Positions 1-6,876 are shown, counted from the first letter of the stretch. The stretch: 11,519 nt of DNA from a bacterium (GCA_003554945.1 PWHN01000001.1:1-11519); one strand, 5' to 3'. A program made the numbers and translations. The notes: a model not told the origin generated them from the sequence alone.

Positions 1-1301
1 AAGAATACGAGGCCGCCAACCAGCAGTTAGACGCCCAGAACCAGCAGTTGGAGGCCCAGAATCAACAGCTTGACGCTTACGTCCAGCAACTTGAGGCACA
101 GGAACAGCAGTTGAGAGCTGAGGTTGATAAACGGCAAGAAGTTCAGGAAAGACTGCGTCTGGCGGCCGAGAGTGCAGATATTGGTTTATGGGAGTGGCGT
201 TTAGAAGAGGATAAGCCGACCTGGACGAAGCGAGTTAAAGAGTTGTATGGTTTTGATCCAGAAGAAGTTGAGGACTGGTATGAAGAGTTTTCAAAGCGGA
301 TAAATGAAAGTAACCGGGAACGGGTGAATAAAGAGATTGAAAAGGCTCTAAAAGCAGGAGATCCTTATCATCAGATCTACAGCTACGAACATCCTGAAAG
401 GGGAGAAATCTGGATCGAGGCCCGGGGGCAAGTCTTTACAGATGAAAACGGTGAACCAGTACGGATGCTGGGATCAGTTTTAGATGTAACAGAACAAAAA
501 GAACTGGAGCGAGACCTGCGTAAGGCGAATCGTGAGCTTGATGCCCAGAATCAGCAATTGGACGCTTATAATCAACAACTGGCCGCCGCCAACCAGCAGC
601 TTAAAGCTACTGAACAGCAATTACGGGCTGAAATCGACGAGCGTCGTGAGGCGGAAGAGAAGCTCAAGCGGGCCCTGTCGGAGAAAGAAACTCTCCTTCA
701 GGAAGTACATCACCGGGTTAAAAATAACCTGCAGGTTATTTCCAGCCTCTTGAACCTGCAGAAATACGAGATAGAGGACATTGCCTCGCCAGAAGTAATT
801 GAAGCTTTTGAATCCAGCCGAAGACGCGTGCTTTCCATGTCTGAAGTTCACAATCAGATTTATCAGACAAAACATCTTGCTTCGGTAGAGCCTCAGAGTT
901 ATGTGAAAAATTTAACCGGTGCAATTGTAAAATCTTTGGAAATTAGCCGTTCGCCGGAACTGGAATATGAGATTGACCCAGACCTCGAATTGGATGTCGA
1001 TGATGCTATTCACTGCGGGCTAATTTTGAATGAATTGATTTCTAATGCTCTGGAACATGCTTCTGAAGATCCTGAAGAAAAATTAAAAATATCGATTGAA
1101 ATGTTCCGTGATAACGACGAATATTGCTTTCGTGTCGCCGATACCGGTTGTGGACTCGACCCTGATTTTGAAATCTCAGATTCCGCTTCGCTTGGTCTCC
1201 GGCTTGTTCATTCTCTCGCCGAAGTTCAGCTTGACGGAGAATTAAATATTGAAGTAAACGACGGCACTGAGTTCGAAATATATTTTCCCGCCCAAAATTA
1301 A
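1..1301 (+). CDS. PAS-HisKA_2 sensor histidine kinase, 5' truncated
   Basis: The reading frame is open to the left edge (first full codon at 3), so the N terminus is missing and the TTG at 48 is not a credible start. Counting residues from codon 48: a heptad coiled coil (to about 25), a PAS_3-like domain (about 38-152; GLWEW near the start, GSVLDVTEQK at the end), a second heptad coiled coil (about 165-192), a HisKA_2 dimerisation/phosphoacceptor region with HHRVKNNLQ (H221/H222), and an HATPase_c domain with N box LNELISNALEHA (N333), G1 DTGCGLD (D365) and a late glycine box SLGLRL. All catalytic motifs look intact. No TM segment is visible in the part seen, so it is probably cytoplasmic or anchored by the missing portion. 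HisKA_2 kinases commonly phosphorylate separate receivers; the tandem-receiver gene 142 nt downstream is the obvious candidate partner (inference). More PAS modules may lie upstream. Confidence 0.93.
   Translation, partial: EYEAANQQLDAQNQQLEAQNQQLDAYVQQLEAQEQQLRAEVDKRQEVQERLRLAAESADIGLWEWRLEEDKPTWTKRVKELYGFDPEEVEDWYEEFSKRINESNRERVNKEIEKALKAGDPYHQIYSYEHPERGEIWIEARGQVFTDENGEPVRMLGSVLDVTEQKELERDLRKANRELDAQNQQLDAYNQQLAAANQQLKATEQQLRAEIDERREAEEKLKRALSEKETLLQEVHHRVKNNLQVISSLLNLQKYEIEDIASPEVIEAFESSRRRVLSMSEVHNQIYQTKHLASVEPQSYVKNLTGAIVKSLEISRSPELEYEIDPDLELDVDDAIHCGLILNELISNALEHASEDPEEKLKISIEMFRDNDEYCFRVADTGCGLDPDFEISDSASLGLRLVHSLAEVQLDGELNIEVNDGTEFEIYFPAQN
9..113 (+). repeat. 21-bp coding repeat, five heptads (first coiled coil)
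   Basis: Five consecutive 21-bp units encode EAANQQL, DAQNQQL, EAQNQQL, DAYVQQL and EAQEQQL. The pattern [DE]AxxQQL repeats every seven residues, as expected for a coiled-coil signalling helix before the PAS domain. The array may extend left of the window. Confidence 0.9.
540..623 (+). repeat. 21-bp coding repeat, four heptads (second coiled coil)
   Basis: Four 21-bp units encode DAQNQQL, DAYNQQL, AAANQQL and KATEQQL between the PAS domain and HisKA_2. They are followed by RAEIDERREAEEKL, which matches the RAEVDKRQEVQERL that follows the first array. The whole linker therefore looks like an internal duplicate of the first one. Confidence 0.9.
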
Positions 1302-1357
1302 CATTAATTTCTTCCCAAAATCCCCTTGAATTGTTTTCTAACATTTCTTATTTTGGT

Positions 1358-1363
1358 TATAAT
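1358..1363 (+). promoter_or_regulatory. Candidate -10 box upstream of the tandem-REC gene
   Basis: A perfect TATAAT lies in the 142-nt gap between the sensor kinase and the tandem-REC gene, about 80 nt before the ATG at 1444. No good -35 hexamer sits 16-18 nt upstream (that position is T-rich), and the TG of an extended -10 is off by one. It is a weak candidate. No intrinsic terminator was seen in the gap, so read-through from the upstream kinase gene is also possible. Confidence 0.3.
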
Positions 1364-1443
1364 ATTTAGGTAGTGTTTCTCCGTGCGGCCATTCTCTGGA
1401 ATTTTATCAATATGACATTAACTTAAATTACTGAGGTGGGAAA

Positions 1444-2343
1444 ATGGAAATTCTGATAGTTGACGACGAGCGGGAAGTGCGAGATGCTCTGGATACGTTC
1501 CTGGCGCTGCAGGAAGGGTATAATGTCACAACCAGTGGCCGCGGTGAAGAAGCGTTAAAATTATTACGGCAAAGAAAGTTTGAAATTATGCTTCTTGACA
1601 TCAATATGCCTGAAATGTCGGGGATTGAGGTGTTAAAAAACGCAAAAAAAATAACCCCTGAACTTGAAGTGATAATGATCACCGGGTTTAATTCTCTTGA
1701 AAAATCAGTGGACGCCCGAAAATATGGAGCCAGTGAATACTTGCTCAAACCATTCGAAGGGATGGACGAGGTCGCTCGGGTAGTCAATGAATCAGCCTCA
1801 AGAGTTCGCCGCTGGAAACAGGCTTTGCACGACGGGATAGAAAAGAGAGAAGATTTGGAAGCGAGAGCCGAAGAAGGGGCTTTTACCGAGGATGAAAAGA
1901 GAGCTTATGAATCATTGCGAAAAAAATTACTGGAGGATAATCGTATCCTGGTGGTCGACGATGAACCCGAAGTGGTGAACATGATTGTCCGCAACTTTCG
2001 ACTCGAGGGCTACGATATTGAAGGAGTTCACGGTCCCCTGGAGGCGTTAGAAAAAGTAAAATCATCTAATTTTAAAGTCGTTATCTGTGATATAAAAATG
2101 CCTGAGATGAATGGCGTTGATCTGCTCAAGGAAATTAAAAAAATTGATGGTATAGCCCAGGTCATCATGATAACCGGTTATGTTACGCCCAGCAATATAG
2201 TGAGCAGTCTCAGTCGTGGCGCGAACGATTGCCTGTTCAAACCTCTTGACATGGATCAGCTTAAACAGGCCGTCGACAACTCCCTGCAAAAGATTGAGCG
2301 TTTCCACCGGATAATCGGTGAATTACGGGAGCTCGGTGAGTAA
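1444..2343 (+). CDS. Tandem-receiver response regulator (REC-REC), 299 aa
   Basis: Two complete CheY-like receivers are joined by a charged helical linker. REC1 (about 1-118) has acidic pair D7/D8, phosphoacceptor D52 (LLDINMP), T80 and K102 (LLKPF). REC2 (about 166-288) has D172/D173, D216 (ICDIKMP), T244 and K266 (LFKPL). The linker (about 119-165) is rich in E, K and R and probably a coiled helix. There is no output domain, so the protein should act through phosphotransfer or protein contacts. The ATG follows GAGGTGGG (1433-1440). It ends 10 nt before CheA-1, so co-transcription and phosphotransfer from that CheA are likely (inference). REC2 aligns without gaps to the stand-alone receiver at 6277-6669, more closely than expected for generic receivers, suggesting shared descent or shared partners. 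Confidence 0.95.
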   Translation: MEILIVDDEREVRDALDTFLALQEGYNVTTSGRGEEALKLLRQRKFEIMLLDINMPEMSGIEVLKNAKKITPELEVIMITGFNSLEKSVDARKYGASEYLLKPFEGMDEVARVVNESASRVRRWKQALHDGIEKREDLEARAEEGAFTEDEKRAYESLRKKLLEDNRILVVDDEPEVVNMIVRNFRLEGYDIEGVHGPLEALEKVKSSNFKVVICDIKMPEMNGVDLLKEIKKIDGIAQVIMITGYVTPSNIVSSLSRGANDCLFKPLDMDQLKQAVDNSLQKIERFHRIIGELRELGE

Positions 2344-2347
2344 AGGA
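2342..2347 (+). promoter_or_regulatory. RBS that selects the CheA-1 start at ATG 2354
   Basis: AAAGGA lies 6 nt before ATG 2354. The longer option, GTG at 2318, overlaps the end of the previous gene and has no good Shine-Dalgarno site; its extra 12 residues are also not Hpt-like. ATG 2354 is preferred. Confidence 0.7.
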
Positions 2348-2353
2348 CAAAAC

Positions 2354-4579
2354 ATGGATTACGATGAGCAGGCTTTTCGCGAGTTTTTAATAGAATTTGG
2401 CGAGCTAATGGAAAAACTTGAGCCATCAATCCTTGTGCTGGAGGATAATCCCCAGGACCGTGAATACGTAGAAGAACCTTTCCGTATCCTTCACTCCATA
2501 AAAGGCATGGCCTCCTTCTTTAACCTTACTCCCGTTAAAATTGTTGCCCACCGGTTGGAAGATTTACTTGACGCCGTTCGTGAGGAACGGGTTCTTACCT
2601 CGGGTGAAGTAATAAAGGCTTTATATGAAGGCGCAGAAGTTCTCCAGCGGTTGTATGATGAAATAGAAGCCGGTAACCGGGACGTCAAACTTACATCCGA
2701 GGAGAATGAATTCGTAACCAGGGTTGAAGATCTGAGAGGGGAGGGGCTGGATGTAGAGAAGTATTTTGAAGATATGGTTGGTAAGCTCCAGGATATTGTA
2801 AGCGATCTGCTGGCGGACGACCAATATGGCGGTGACTCCCGTGTGCAGCGCCTCAACGAAGAAATTATGCAGGCTACCGCAACTCTGGAGGCCTCCACTG
2901 AAGCAAAAACATCTTCAGGCGGACCTATTTTTTCAGGTGAAGTAATGTTGGAGGATCTTAATCTGGCTCCTGAAATACAAACGCTTGAAGAAATCTCTCG
3001 CCGTATCTGTGCTGAAGAAGCTATGGAGGTCGGTGATGAGGTGAGCGGACGCTTCAAAGACGCTTATGAGGGATTAAAGCAGAAGGTAGATCGCCAAAAA
3101 TGGCCAGACCTGGGCGCGATCCTCGATGAAGTTGGGAACGAATACGAACGGTTTAAGGAAACCACGGGCATCTGCCATATTTTCACCTCCTCCGTCCTTC
3201 AGCACCTTAAAAATTTCAAAAAAGTATTCTTGGATATTGGTGGCAAGCTCAAACAATCGTCGGAGGCGGCTGAGCAATCTTCTGAAAAATCAACGGCCTC
3301 TGTTTCAGATCGCCGTACTTTTAGGGTTGAAGAGAGCAAAGTAGATCAATTTATGGATTATGTTGGTGAATTGATTATAACTGGAGAAATGTATGAACAT
3401 CTCGCCGAGACCTTAAATGCTCACCGGGTCGATACAGAAATAGTCTCTCGCGTCCGGGAGACTAACCAGTCTTTTCGTGCTCTGTCGGATAAACTTCAGG
3501 AGAGCTTGCTTAATATTCGCCGCTTGCCCGTCAACACGTTATTAAAAAAATATCCGGTAATGGCCCGTAAGCTGGCCGGAGAACTTAATAAACAGGTTGA
3601 ACTTGTCTTGTCCGGTGAGGAGCAAGAAGTGGATAAGAGTTTGCTTGAAATTCTGGAGACACCACTGACACATCTGATACGCAATGCGGTTGATCACGGT
3701 ATAGAGTCTCCGGACCGCCGCCGTGAGCTGGGAAAATCTGAGTCGGGTAAAATTGAAATTAGTGTAACAGCTAACGCTGAAGAACTGGTCGTTGAAATTG
3801 AAGACGACGGTTCCGGGCTAAATTTGGAAAAAATTAAAGAAGCAGCTATAAATTCAGGCGAGCTAACTTCTGCTGAAGCTGAAAAATTAACACAAAATGA
3901 ACTTGTTCAGTTTGTTTTTCGATCCGGCTTTTCAACCGCTGAAGAGACAACGGATGTCTCCGGACGAGGGGTTGGGCTTGACGCTGTCGCTGATTCGATA
4001 AAAAGTGTAGGCGGCGATATTGACGTAGAAACGGAACCCGACCAGGGGACAAAATGGCGGTTGATTCTTCCACGCGCGCAGACTGTTGTTGTGGAAGAAG
4101 GGCTGACCGTCCACGCCTGTGACCAGCGTTTTATTGTCCCGCTGGATAACGTCTGGGAGTCAATTTCTCTAAATAAGGTTAATACGACAACGGTGGAAGG
4201 TCGTGGAAAGATGGTAAAATTACGCGATAACTTATATCCTATATACTGGCTGCGTCATATTGTCGATTCCACCGATTGTGAATCTCAAGAAAGTTCTACT
4301 GACCCAGTGGTATTAATCCTTAAGGAAGAAGACGTTGAATACGCGTTAGTGGTTGATGATATAAGCGAACAGAAAAAGGTTGTTGTGCAGGAGCTGGGGC
4401 CGGTCTTTAAAAACGTCGAGTATGCTTCCGGTTGTGCTCAAATTGGAGACGGCACAGTCAGTCTGATTCTGGATGTTAAAGGTCTTCAAATAGAAGGCCA
4501 AAAATCGACGCAGCAGCCAGTTGCGGACAGAAAAAACGAACTAATAGAGAAGGATATGATTGGCATTGAAAAAAGCTAA
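2354..4579 (+). CDS. cheA: CheA-family chemotaxis histidine kinase (CheA-1), 741 aa
   Basis: CheA autophosphorylates on an Hpt histidine and passes phosphate to receivers. Domains in order: P1/Hpt (about 1-112) with LHSIKGMASF, phosphoacceptor H47; an atypical segment (about 113-318); P3 dimerisation (about 322-385; VDQFMDYVGELI); P4 ATPase (about 386-573) with N box HLIRNAVDHGIE (N444), G1 EDDGSGLN and G2 TDVSGRGVGLD; and the CheW-like P5 (about 575-712). All kinase motifs are intact, so it should be active. No canonical P2 (CheY/CheB-binding) domain is recognised. The segment in its place looks mainly helical, without another HxxKG. The gene sits between the tandem-REC gene (10 nt) and the REC-HK gene (20-nt overlap), which implies one transcript. 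It is not a close duplicate of CheA-2: similarity is strong only in the conserved P1 motif and P3-P5. Confidence 0.95.
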   Translation: MDYDEQAFREFLIEFGELMEKLEPSILVLEDNPQDREYVEEPFRILHSIKGMASFFNLTPVKIVAHRLEDLLDAVREERVLTSGEVIKALYEGAEVLQRLYDEIEAGNRDVKLTSEENEFVTRVEDLRGEGLDVEKYFEDMVGKLQDIVSDLLADDQYGGDSRVQRLNEEIMQATATLEASTEAKTSSGGPIFSGEVMLEDLNLAPEIQTLEEISRRICAEEAMEVGDEVSGRFKDAYEGLKQKVDRQKWPDLGAILDEVGNEYERFKETTGICHIFTSSVLQHLKNFKKVFLDIGGKLKQSSEAAEQSSEKSTASVSDRRTFRVEESKVDQFMDYVGELIITGEMYEHLAETLNAHRVDTEIVSRVRETNQSFRALSDKLQESLLNIRRLPVNTLLKKYPVMARKLAGELNKQVELVLSGEEQEVDKSLLEILETPLTHLIRNAVDHGIESPDRRRELGKSESGKIEISVTANAEELVVEIEDDGSGLNLEKIKEAAINSGELTSAEAEKLTQNELVQFVFRSGFSTAEETTDVSGRGVGLDAVADSIKSVGGDIDVETEPDQGTKWRLILPRAQTVVVEEGLTVHACDQRFIVPLDNVWESISLNKVNTTTVEGRGKMVKLRDNLYPIYWLRHIVDSTDCESQESSTDPVVLILKEEDVEYALVVDDISEQKKVVVQELGPVFKNVEYASGCAQIGDGTVSLILDVKGLQIEGQKSTQQPVADRKNELIEKDMIGIEKS
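4547..4554 (+). promoter_or_regulatory. RBS within cheA-1 that selects TTG 4560
   Basis: GAGAAGGA lies inside the 3' end of cheA-1, 5 nt before TTG 4560. No ATG or GTG is available in this frame before the receiver core begins. This supports a TTG start overlapping the cheA-1 stop, an arrangement typical of translational coupling. TTG 4566 is a less well spaced alternative. Confidence 0.65.
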
Positions 4580-5732
4580 AATCTTAGTTGTTGAAGATGA
4601 AATGTTGGTTGGCCGTGAGCTTAAGGCCACTCTTGAAAAACTTGATTACGAAGTTTGCGCTGTCATTCGCAGCGGCGAGAAGGCGCTGGAACAAATCTCT
4701 GACCATCAGCCAGACATGGTTTTGATGGACATCACTCTGGCCGGGGATATGGACGGCATTGAAGTAGCCCGTGAGTTTGATTTTGATCGGGAAGTTCCTG
4801 TTATCTTTTTAACAGCTCATGCGGATGAAGCTACCCTCGAACGGGCGAAAAAAGCAGGCTCTTATGGTTACCTGACAAAACCTGTTAATGAGACCTCTCT
4901 TCGTAACACGCTTGGGGTTGCCCTCTATAAACAAAAGATGGAACAAAAACTGCTGGCCAAGGAGCGTGAGCTTCAGCAGGCAGAAAAATTGGCTTCGCTT
5001 GGTCAACTTGCTGCCGGTGTGATGCACGAAATTAATAATCCCAACTCCTTTATCAAGGGAAACCTGGATTTTGTTTTTAAAGCCTGGGAACGCCTGGAGG
5101 AGTATTTTGATGAAAATCCTCCTGATGATGACGTGATCAAAAATGTTCTTGCTGAATTGCCGGATTCATTTGAAGCGATGTACAATGGCACCGAGCGGAT
5201 AGAAAAAATAGTTAATAAGGTCAAACAGTTTGCCCGCCGGGGAAAGCATCCTGCACAACATAAAGATTTTGGAGTTGTTGAAGTTGTTAACGAAGTCCTG
5301 TCACGTTTTCCTGATATTGTAGATACTGAATTGGAGCTACAGGAAATAATCGCTTTTGAGCCTGAGGTGGGCGATGGGGAAAAATTTGTAACCCACGGTT
5401 CGCCGGAGGAGTTAGAACAGGTTCTGAACAATCTCCTGGAGAATGCTCTGCATGCCGTTGAGGACGAGAAAGAACCGGAAATTATACTGGAAGTTTGCAA
5501 ATCCGACGGCGAACAAATTTGTCTCTCCTGCCGGGATAATGGCAGGGGGATACCGGCTAACAAGCAAGAAAAAATATTTGACCCATTCTTTACCGCAGAT
5601 AAAAATGAAGAGGGGACGGGACTTGGTCTTTCGATAACTAAAAACATTCTCAACCGCATGGGTGGAAGCATAGAAGTTGAGTCCACTCCGGGCGAAGGAA
5701 CCGAATTTCGCGTCTTTTTACCTAAGGCGTAA
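4560..5732 (+). CDS. Receiver-histidine kinase hybrid (REC-HisKA-HATPase), 390 aa
   Basis: An N-terminal receiver (about 6-122) has the E12/D13 acidic pair, phosphoacceptor D57 (LMDITL), T85 and K107 (LTKPV). A short coiled coil (about 124-145) leads to a HisKA domain with the H box GVMHEINNPNSF (H156), then HATPase_c with N box NNLLENALHAV (N295), G1 DNGRGIP (D326), F box FDPFFTADK and G2 EGTGLGLS. All catalytic residues are present, and there is no TM or PAS segment, so it should be a soluble kinase controlled through its own receiver. The likely input is phosphate from CheA-1, whose gene it overlaps by 20 nt (inference); its own target could be a receiver in the tandem-REC protein or the one at 6277. 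The start is TTG, supported by the Shine-Dalgarno site at 4547-4554. Confidence 0.94.
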   Translation: MALKKAKILVVEDEMLVGRELKATLEKLDYEVCAVIRSGEKALEQISDHQPDMVLMDITLAGDMDGIEVAREFDFDREVPVIFLTAHADEATLERAKKAGSYGYLTKPVNETSLRNTLGVALYKQKMEQKLLAKERELQQAEKLASLGQLAAGVMHEINNPNSFIKGNLDFVFKAWERLEEYFDENPPDDDVIKNVLAELPDSFEAMYNGTERIEKIVNKVKQFARRGKHPAQHKDFGVVEVVNEVLSRFPDIVDTELELQEIIAFEPEVGDGEKFVTHGSPEELEQVLNNLLENALHAVEDEKEPEIILEVCKSDGEQICLSCRDNGRGIPANKQEKIFDPFFTADKNEEGTGLGLSITKNILNRMGGSIEVESTPGEGTEFRVFLPKA

Positions 5733-5740
5733 GGTTTCAT

Positions 5741-5760
5741 GTTGCGGGAGAACCGGCAAC
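5741..5760 (+). terminator. Possible terminator hairpin after the REC-HK gene
   Basis: GTTGC and GCAAC arms enclose a GG..CC inner stem with one mismatch, 8 nt after the stop codon. It is followed by AAGATTTTATG, which has only a short T run, so it is a weak intrinsic terminator at best. It could instead be one of the palindromic repeats of the spacer. Confidence 0.35.
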
Positions 5761-5791
5761 AAGATTTTATGGGCTTGACCTATCGCTTGTT

Positions 5792-5939
5792 ATTGCGGAC
5801 TTGATTCGCAATCCAGAACTACCGAACGTTATTGTCCGGCTTGACCGGACAATTCAGTGGCTTTGACGTTGACCTTGAAGTTGAACTACCGAAGTTACCG
5901 ATCACTGAACTTCCGCTGGATTCCCGCTTGCACGGGAAT
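5792..5939. repeat. Three short palindromic repeats
   Basis: The three hairpins are: 5792-5812, ATTGCGGA with TTCGCAAT (one G-T pair); 5831-5853, ATTGTCCGG with CCGGACAAT and loop CTTGA, a perfect 9-bp stem; and 5920-5939, ATTCCCG with CGGGAAT, a 7-bp stem. Each has a CTTG core in or next to the loop. They resemble the dispersed small palindromes found between genes in many bacterial genomes. Confidence 0.75.
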
Positions 5940-6019
5940 GACGGTCAAAACCTCACGGTCGCCGCTGCCGGGACGTTATTCGTTCCCGCAATGACCGAGG
6001 CTTTGGCTTAAGGGCGTTC

Positions 6020-6062
6020 TTGAACTTGACGTCATCCCGGCCCCCGAGCCGGGATCCATCTT
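6020..6062. repeat. GTCATCCCGG palindromic module, copy 1
   Basis: This 43-nt module starts TTGAACTTGACGTCAT and ends GATCCATCTT. It has a 7-bp stem, TCCCGGC (6035-6041) with GCCGGGA (6048-6054). A second copy of the same length at 9451-9493 matches at 37 of 43 positions by eye. Confidence 0.85.
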
Positions 6063-6120
6063 GAACTTGAACTTGATTTCGGTTTTGCGCATCTTCGTCT
6101 GCTCGCAAGCTCGCCTCTTC

Positions 6121-6158
6121 GCCCCCCTTGCAGGGGGAAAGACAAAGGGGGGGACGGG
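6121..6158. repeat. C-tract/G-tract hairpin module, copy 1
   Basis: CCCCCT (6123-6128) and AGGGGG (6132-6137) form a tight hairpin, followed by AAAGACAAAGG and a long G run. A related arrangement (C-rich, GAGGGG, AAGGACAAAGG, G run) recurs at 9335-9370. Confidence 0.7.
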
Positions 6159-6188
6159 TTTCGAGTTGCGAGTTACTGCTTGAAGCCT

Positions 6189-6256
6189 AAAACTGAACAC
6201 TGGAAACTATAAACTGGAAACTTGAAACTGGCAACTGGCAACTTGAAACTATAAAC
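6189..6256. repeat. Degenerate heptanucleotide array (AAACTGG/AAACTTG/AAACTAT)
   Basis: Repeated 7-mers such as AAACTGG, AAACTAT, AAACTTG and CAACTGG run with a period close to 7 nt, ending 6 nt before the Shine-Dalgarno site of the single-receiver gene. Related arrays lie at 6931-6954 and 9697-9736. Confidence 0.85.
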
Positions 6257-6262
6257 GAACTT

Positions 6263-6270
6263 AGGGAGGT
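6263..6270 (+). promoter_or_regulatory. Strong RBS selecting TTG 6277
   Basis: AGGGAGGT lies 6 nt before TTG 6277. The receiver core (NRILIVDDE) starts directly after this codon and no ATG lies upstream in frame, so TTG is the start. Confidence 0.8.
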
Positions 6271-6276
6271 TAACCG

Positions 6277-6669
6277 TTGAATAGAATTTTAATCGTCGAC
6301 GATGAGCAAGAGGTCATAAACATGCTTCAGCGTAATCTGGAAGTCGAGGGGTTTGAGGTAGACGGAGCCACCGGGAAGGAGGAAGCGCTCAAAAAATTCA
6401 GGGATAAACTACATCCGCTTGTCTTGCTTGATATTAAAATACCCGGCACCAGTGGTCCGAAATTATTACGTGAACTTAAGGAAATAAATCCACTTGTAAA
6501 CGTCGTCATGATTACCGGCTATTCCTCCATGGAAAATGTGGTTGAATGTTTGGGCGGCGGTGCCGTCGATTATTTCACCAAACCGGTTAACATGGATCAG
6601 ATGGTAGAAACCTGTAAACAGTTGGACCAAAAAATAGACCGCTGGCGCGATTCAATAGGCATGGGATAA
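6277..6669 (+). CDS. Single-domain response regulator (CheY-like), 130 aa
   Basis: One complete receiver domain fills the protein: acidic pair D8/D9, phosphoacceptor D52 (LLDIKIP), T80 (MITGYS) and K102 (FTKPV). The length is about that of CheY, and there is no output domain. It could be the phosphate acceptor for CheA-2, encoded 306 nt downstream, or a shuttle between the kinases (inference). It aligns without gaps to REC2 of the tandem-receiver protein, with roughly 50 identities in about 120 positions counted by eye, including the flanking NRIL, MDQ and QKI motifs. The C-terminal tail (QKIDRWRDSIGMG) is short. The last two codons and the stop form the left arm of a perfect hairpin. I do not call it cheY because a flagellar-motor partner is not shown. 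Confidence 0.94.
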   Translation: MNRILIVDDEQEVINMLQRNLEVEGFEVDGATGKEEALKKFRDKLHPLVLLDIKIPGTSGPKLLRELKEINPLVNVVMITGYSSMENVVECLGGGAVDYFTKPVNMDQMVETCKQLDQKIDRWRDSIGMG

Positions 6670-6693
6670 ATCGGCGCAGCCGATTTATCCCAT
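6661..6693 (+). terminator. Perfect 15-bp hairpin containing a stop codon
   Basis: ATGGGATAAATCGGC (6661-6675) and its exact reverse complement (6679-6693) flank the loop GCA. The left arm includes the last Met and Gly codons and the TAA stop of the single-receiver gene. It is followed by AGTTAAAAGTTC rather than a T tract, so it may act as a 3'-end stabiliser or a weak or factor-dependent terminator. Confidence 0.7.
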
Positions 6694-6712
6694 AGTTAAA
6701 AGTTCAGTTTTC

Positions 6713-6803
6713 AGTTTAAAGTTAAAAGTTTCCAGTTGAGATCAAAAACGTAAGATCAAGTTTGTAGTTTAAAGTTAAAAGTTTCCAGTTAAAATCAAAA
6801 ACG
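6713..6803. repeat. 38-nt direct repeat with 53-nt period
   Basis: The copies at 6713-6750 and 6766-6803 share AGTTTAAAGTTAAAAGTTTC at the left and ATCAAAAACG at the right, and differ at 2 of 38 positions by eye. They lie just after the stop-codon hairpin. Confidence 0.85.
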
Positions 6804-6846
6804 TTATTTTTCTACCGAGTGGAACTCTAAACCGGTAGACACGGCG

Positions 6847-6876
6847 CTGACAGTTATGAAGTGTAGGATATAGAAT
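6847..6876 (+). promoter_or_regulatory. Candidate sigma70-type promoter for cheA-2
   Basis: CTGACA (6847-6852) and TAGAAT (6871-6876) each match the consensus hexamer at 5 of 6 positions and are 18 nt apart. The predicted start would leave a leader of about 90 nt before ATG 6976. A weaker alternative is TTGTTT (6911-6916) with TATAAA (6935-6940), also 18 nt apart, which would lie partly in the heptanucleotide array. Confidence 0.4.

Larger units (their letters stand above)
5733..6276. other. 544-nt repeat- and hairpin-rich spacer
   Basis: No gene is supported here. The spacer holds in order a hairpin just after the REC-HK stop, three short palindromes of the ATTG..CAAT/ATTCCC..GGGAAT type, a larger imperfect inverted repeat (5956-5997), a GTCATCCCGG module (6020-6062), a CCCCC/GGGGG hairpin module (6121-6158) and a heptanucleotide array (6189-6256) that ends just before the next gene's ribosome-binding site. 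Open frames in it on either strand are translations of these repeats. Confidence 0.8.

Noticed and set aside
48-50. TTG at 48 as the start of the first kinase
   Set aside because: The same frame continues upstream to the window edge with the same heptad repeat, so the gene begins outside the window.
2318-2353. GTG 2318 as the start of CheA-1
   Set aside because: It overlaps the previous gene and lacks a good ribosome-binding site; ATG 2354 has AAAGGA 6 nt upstream and begins directly at the Hpt helix.
2491-3057. 188-aa open frame on the minus strand
   Set aside because: It is antisense to CheA-1, Ser/Arg-rich and without recognisable motifs.
5003-5740. 245-aa open frame on the minus strand
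   Set aside because: It is antisense to the catalytic part of the REC-HK gene, is rich in Ser/Arg/Pro and has no recognisable domain.
5976-6200. 74-aa open frame on the minus strand in the spacer
   Set aside because: It is a translation of the palindromic and C/G-tract repeats.
6189-6256. CRISPR-like array
   Set aside because: The units are 7 nt and directly tandem with no unique spacers, so this is a simple repeat.
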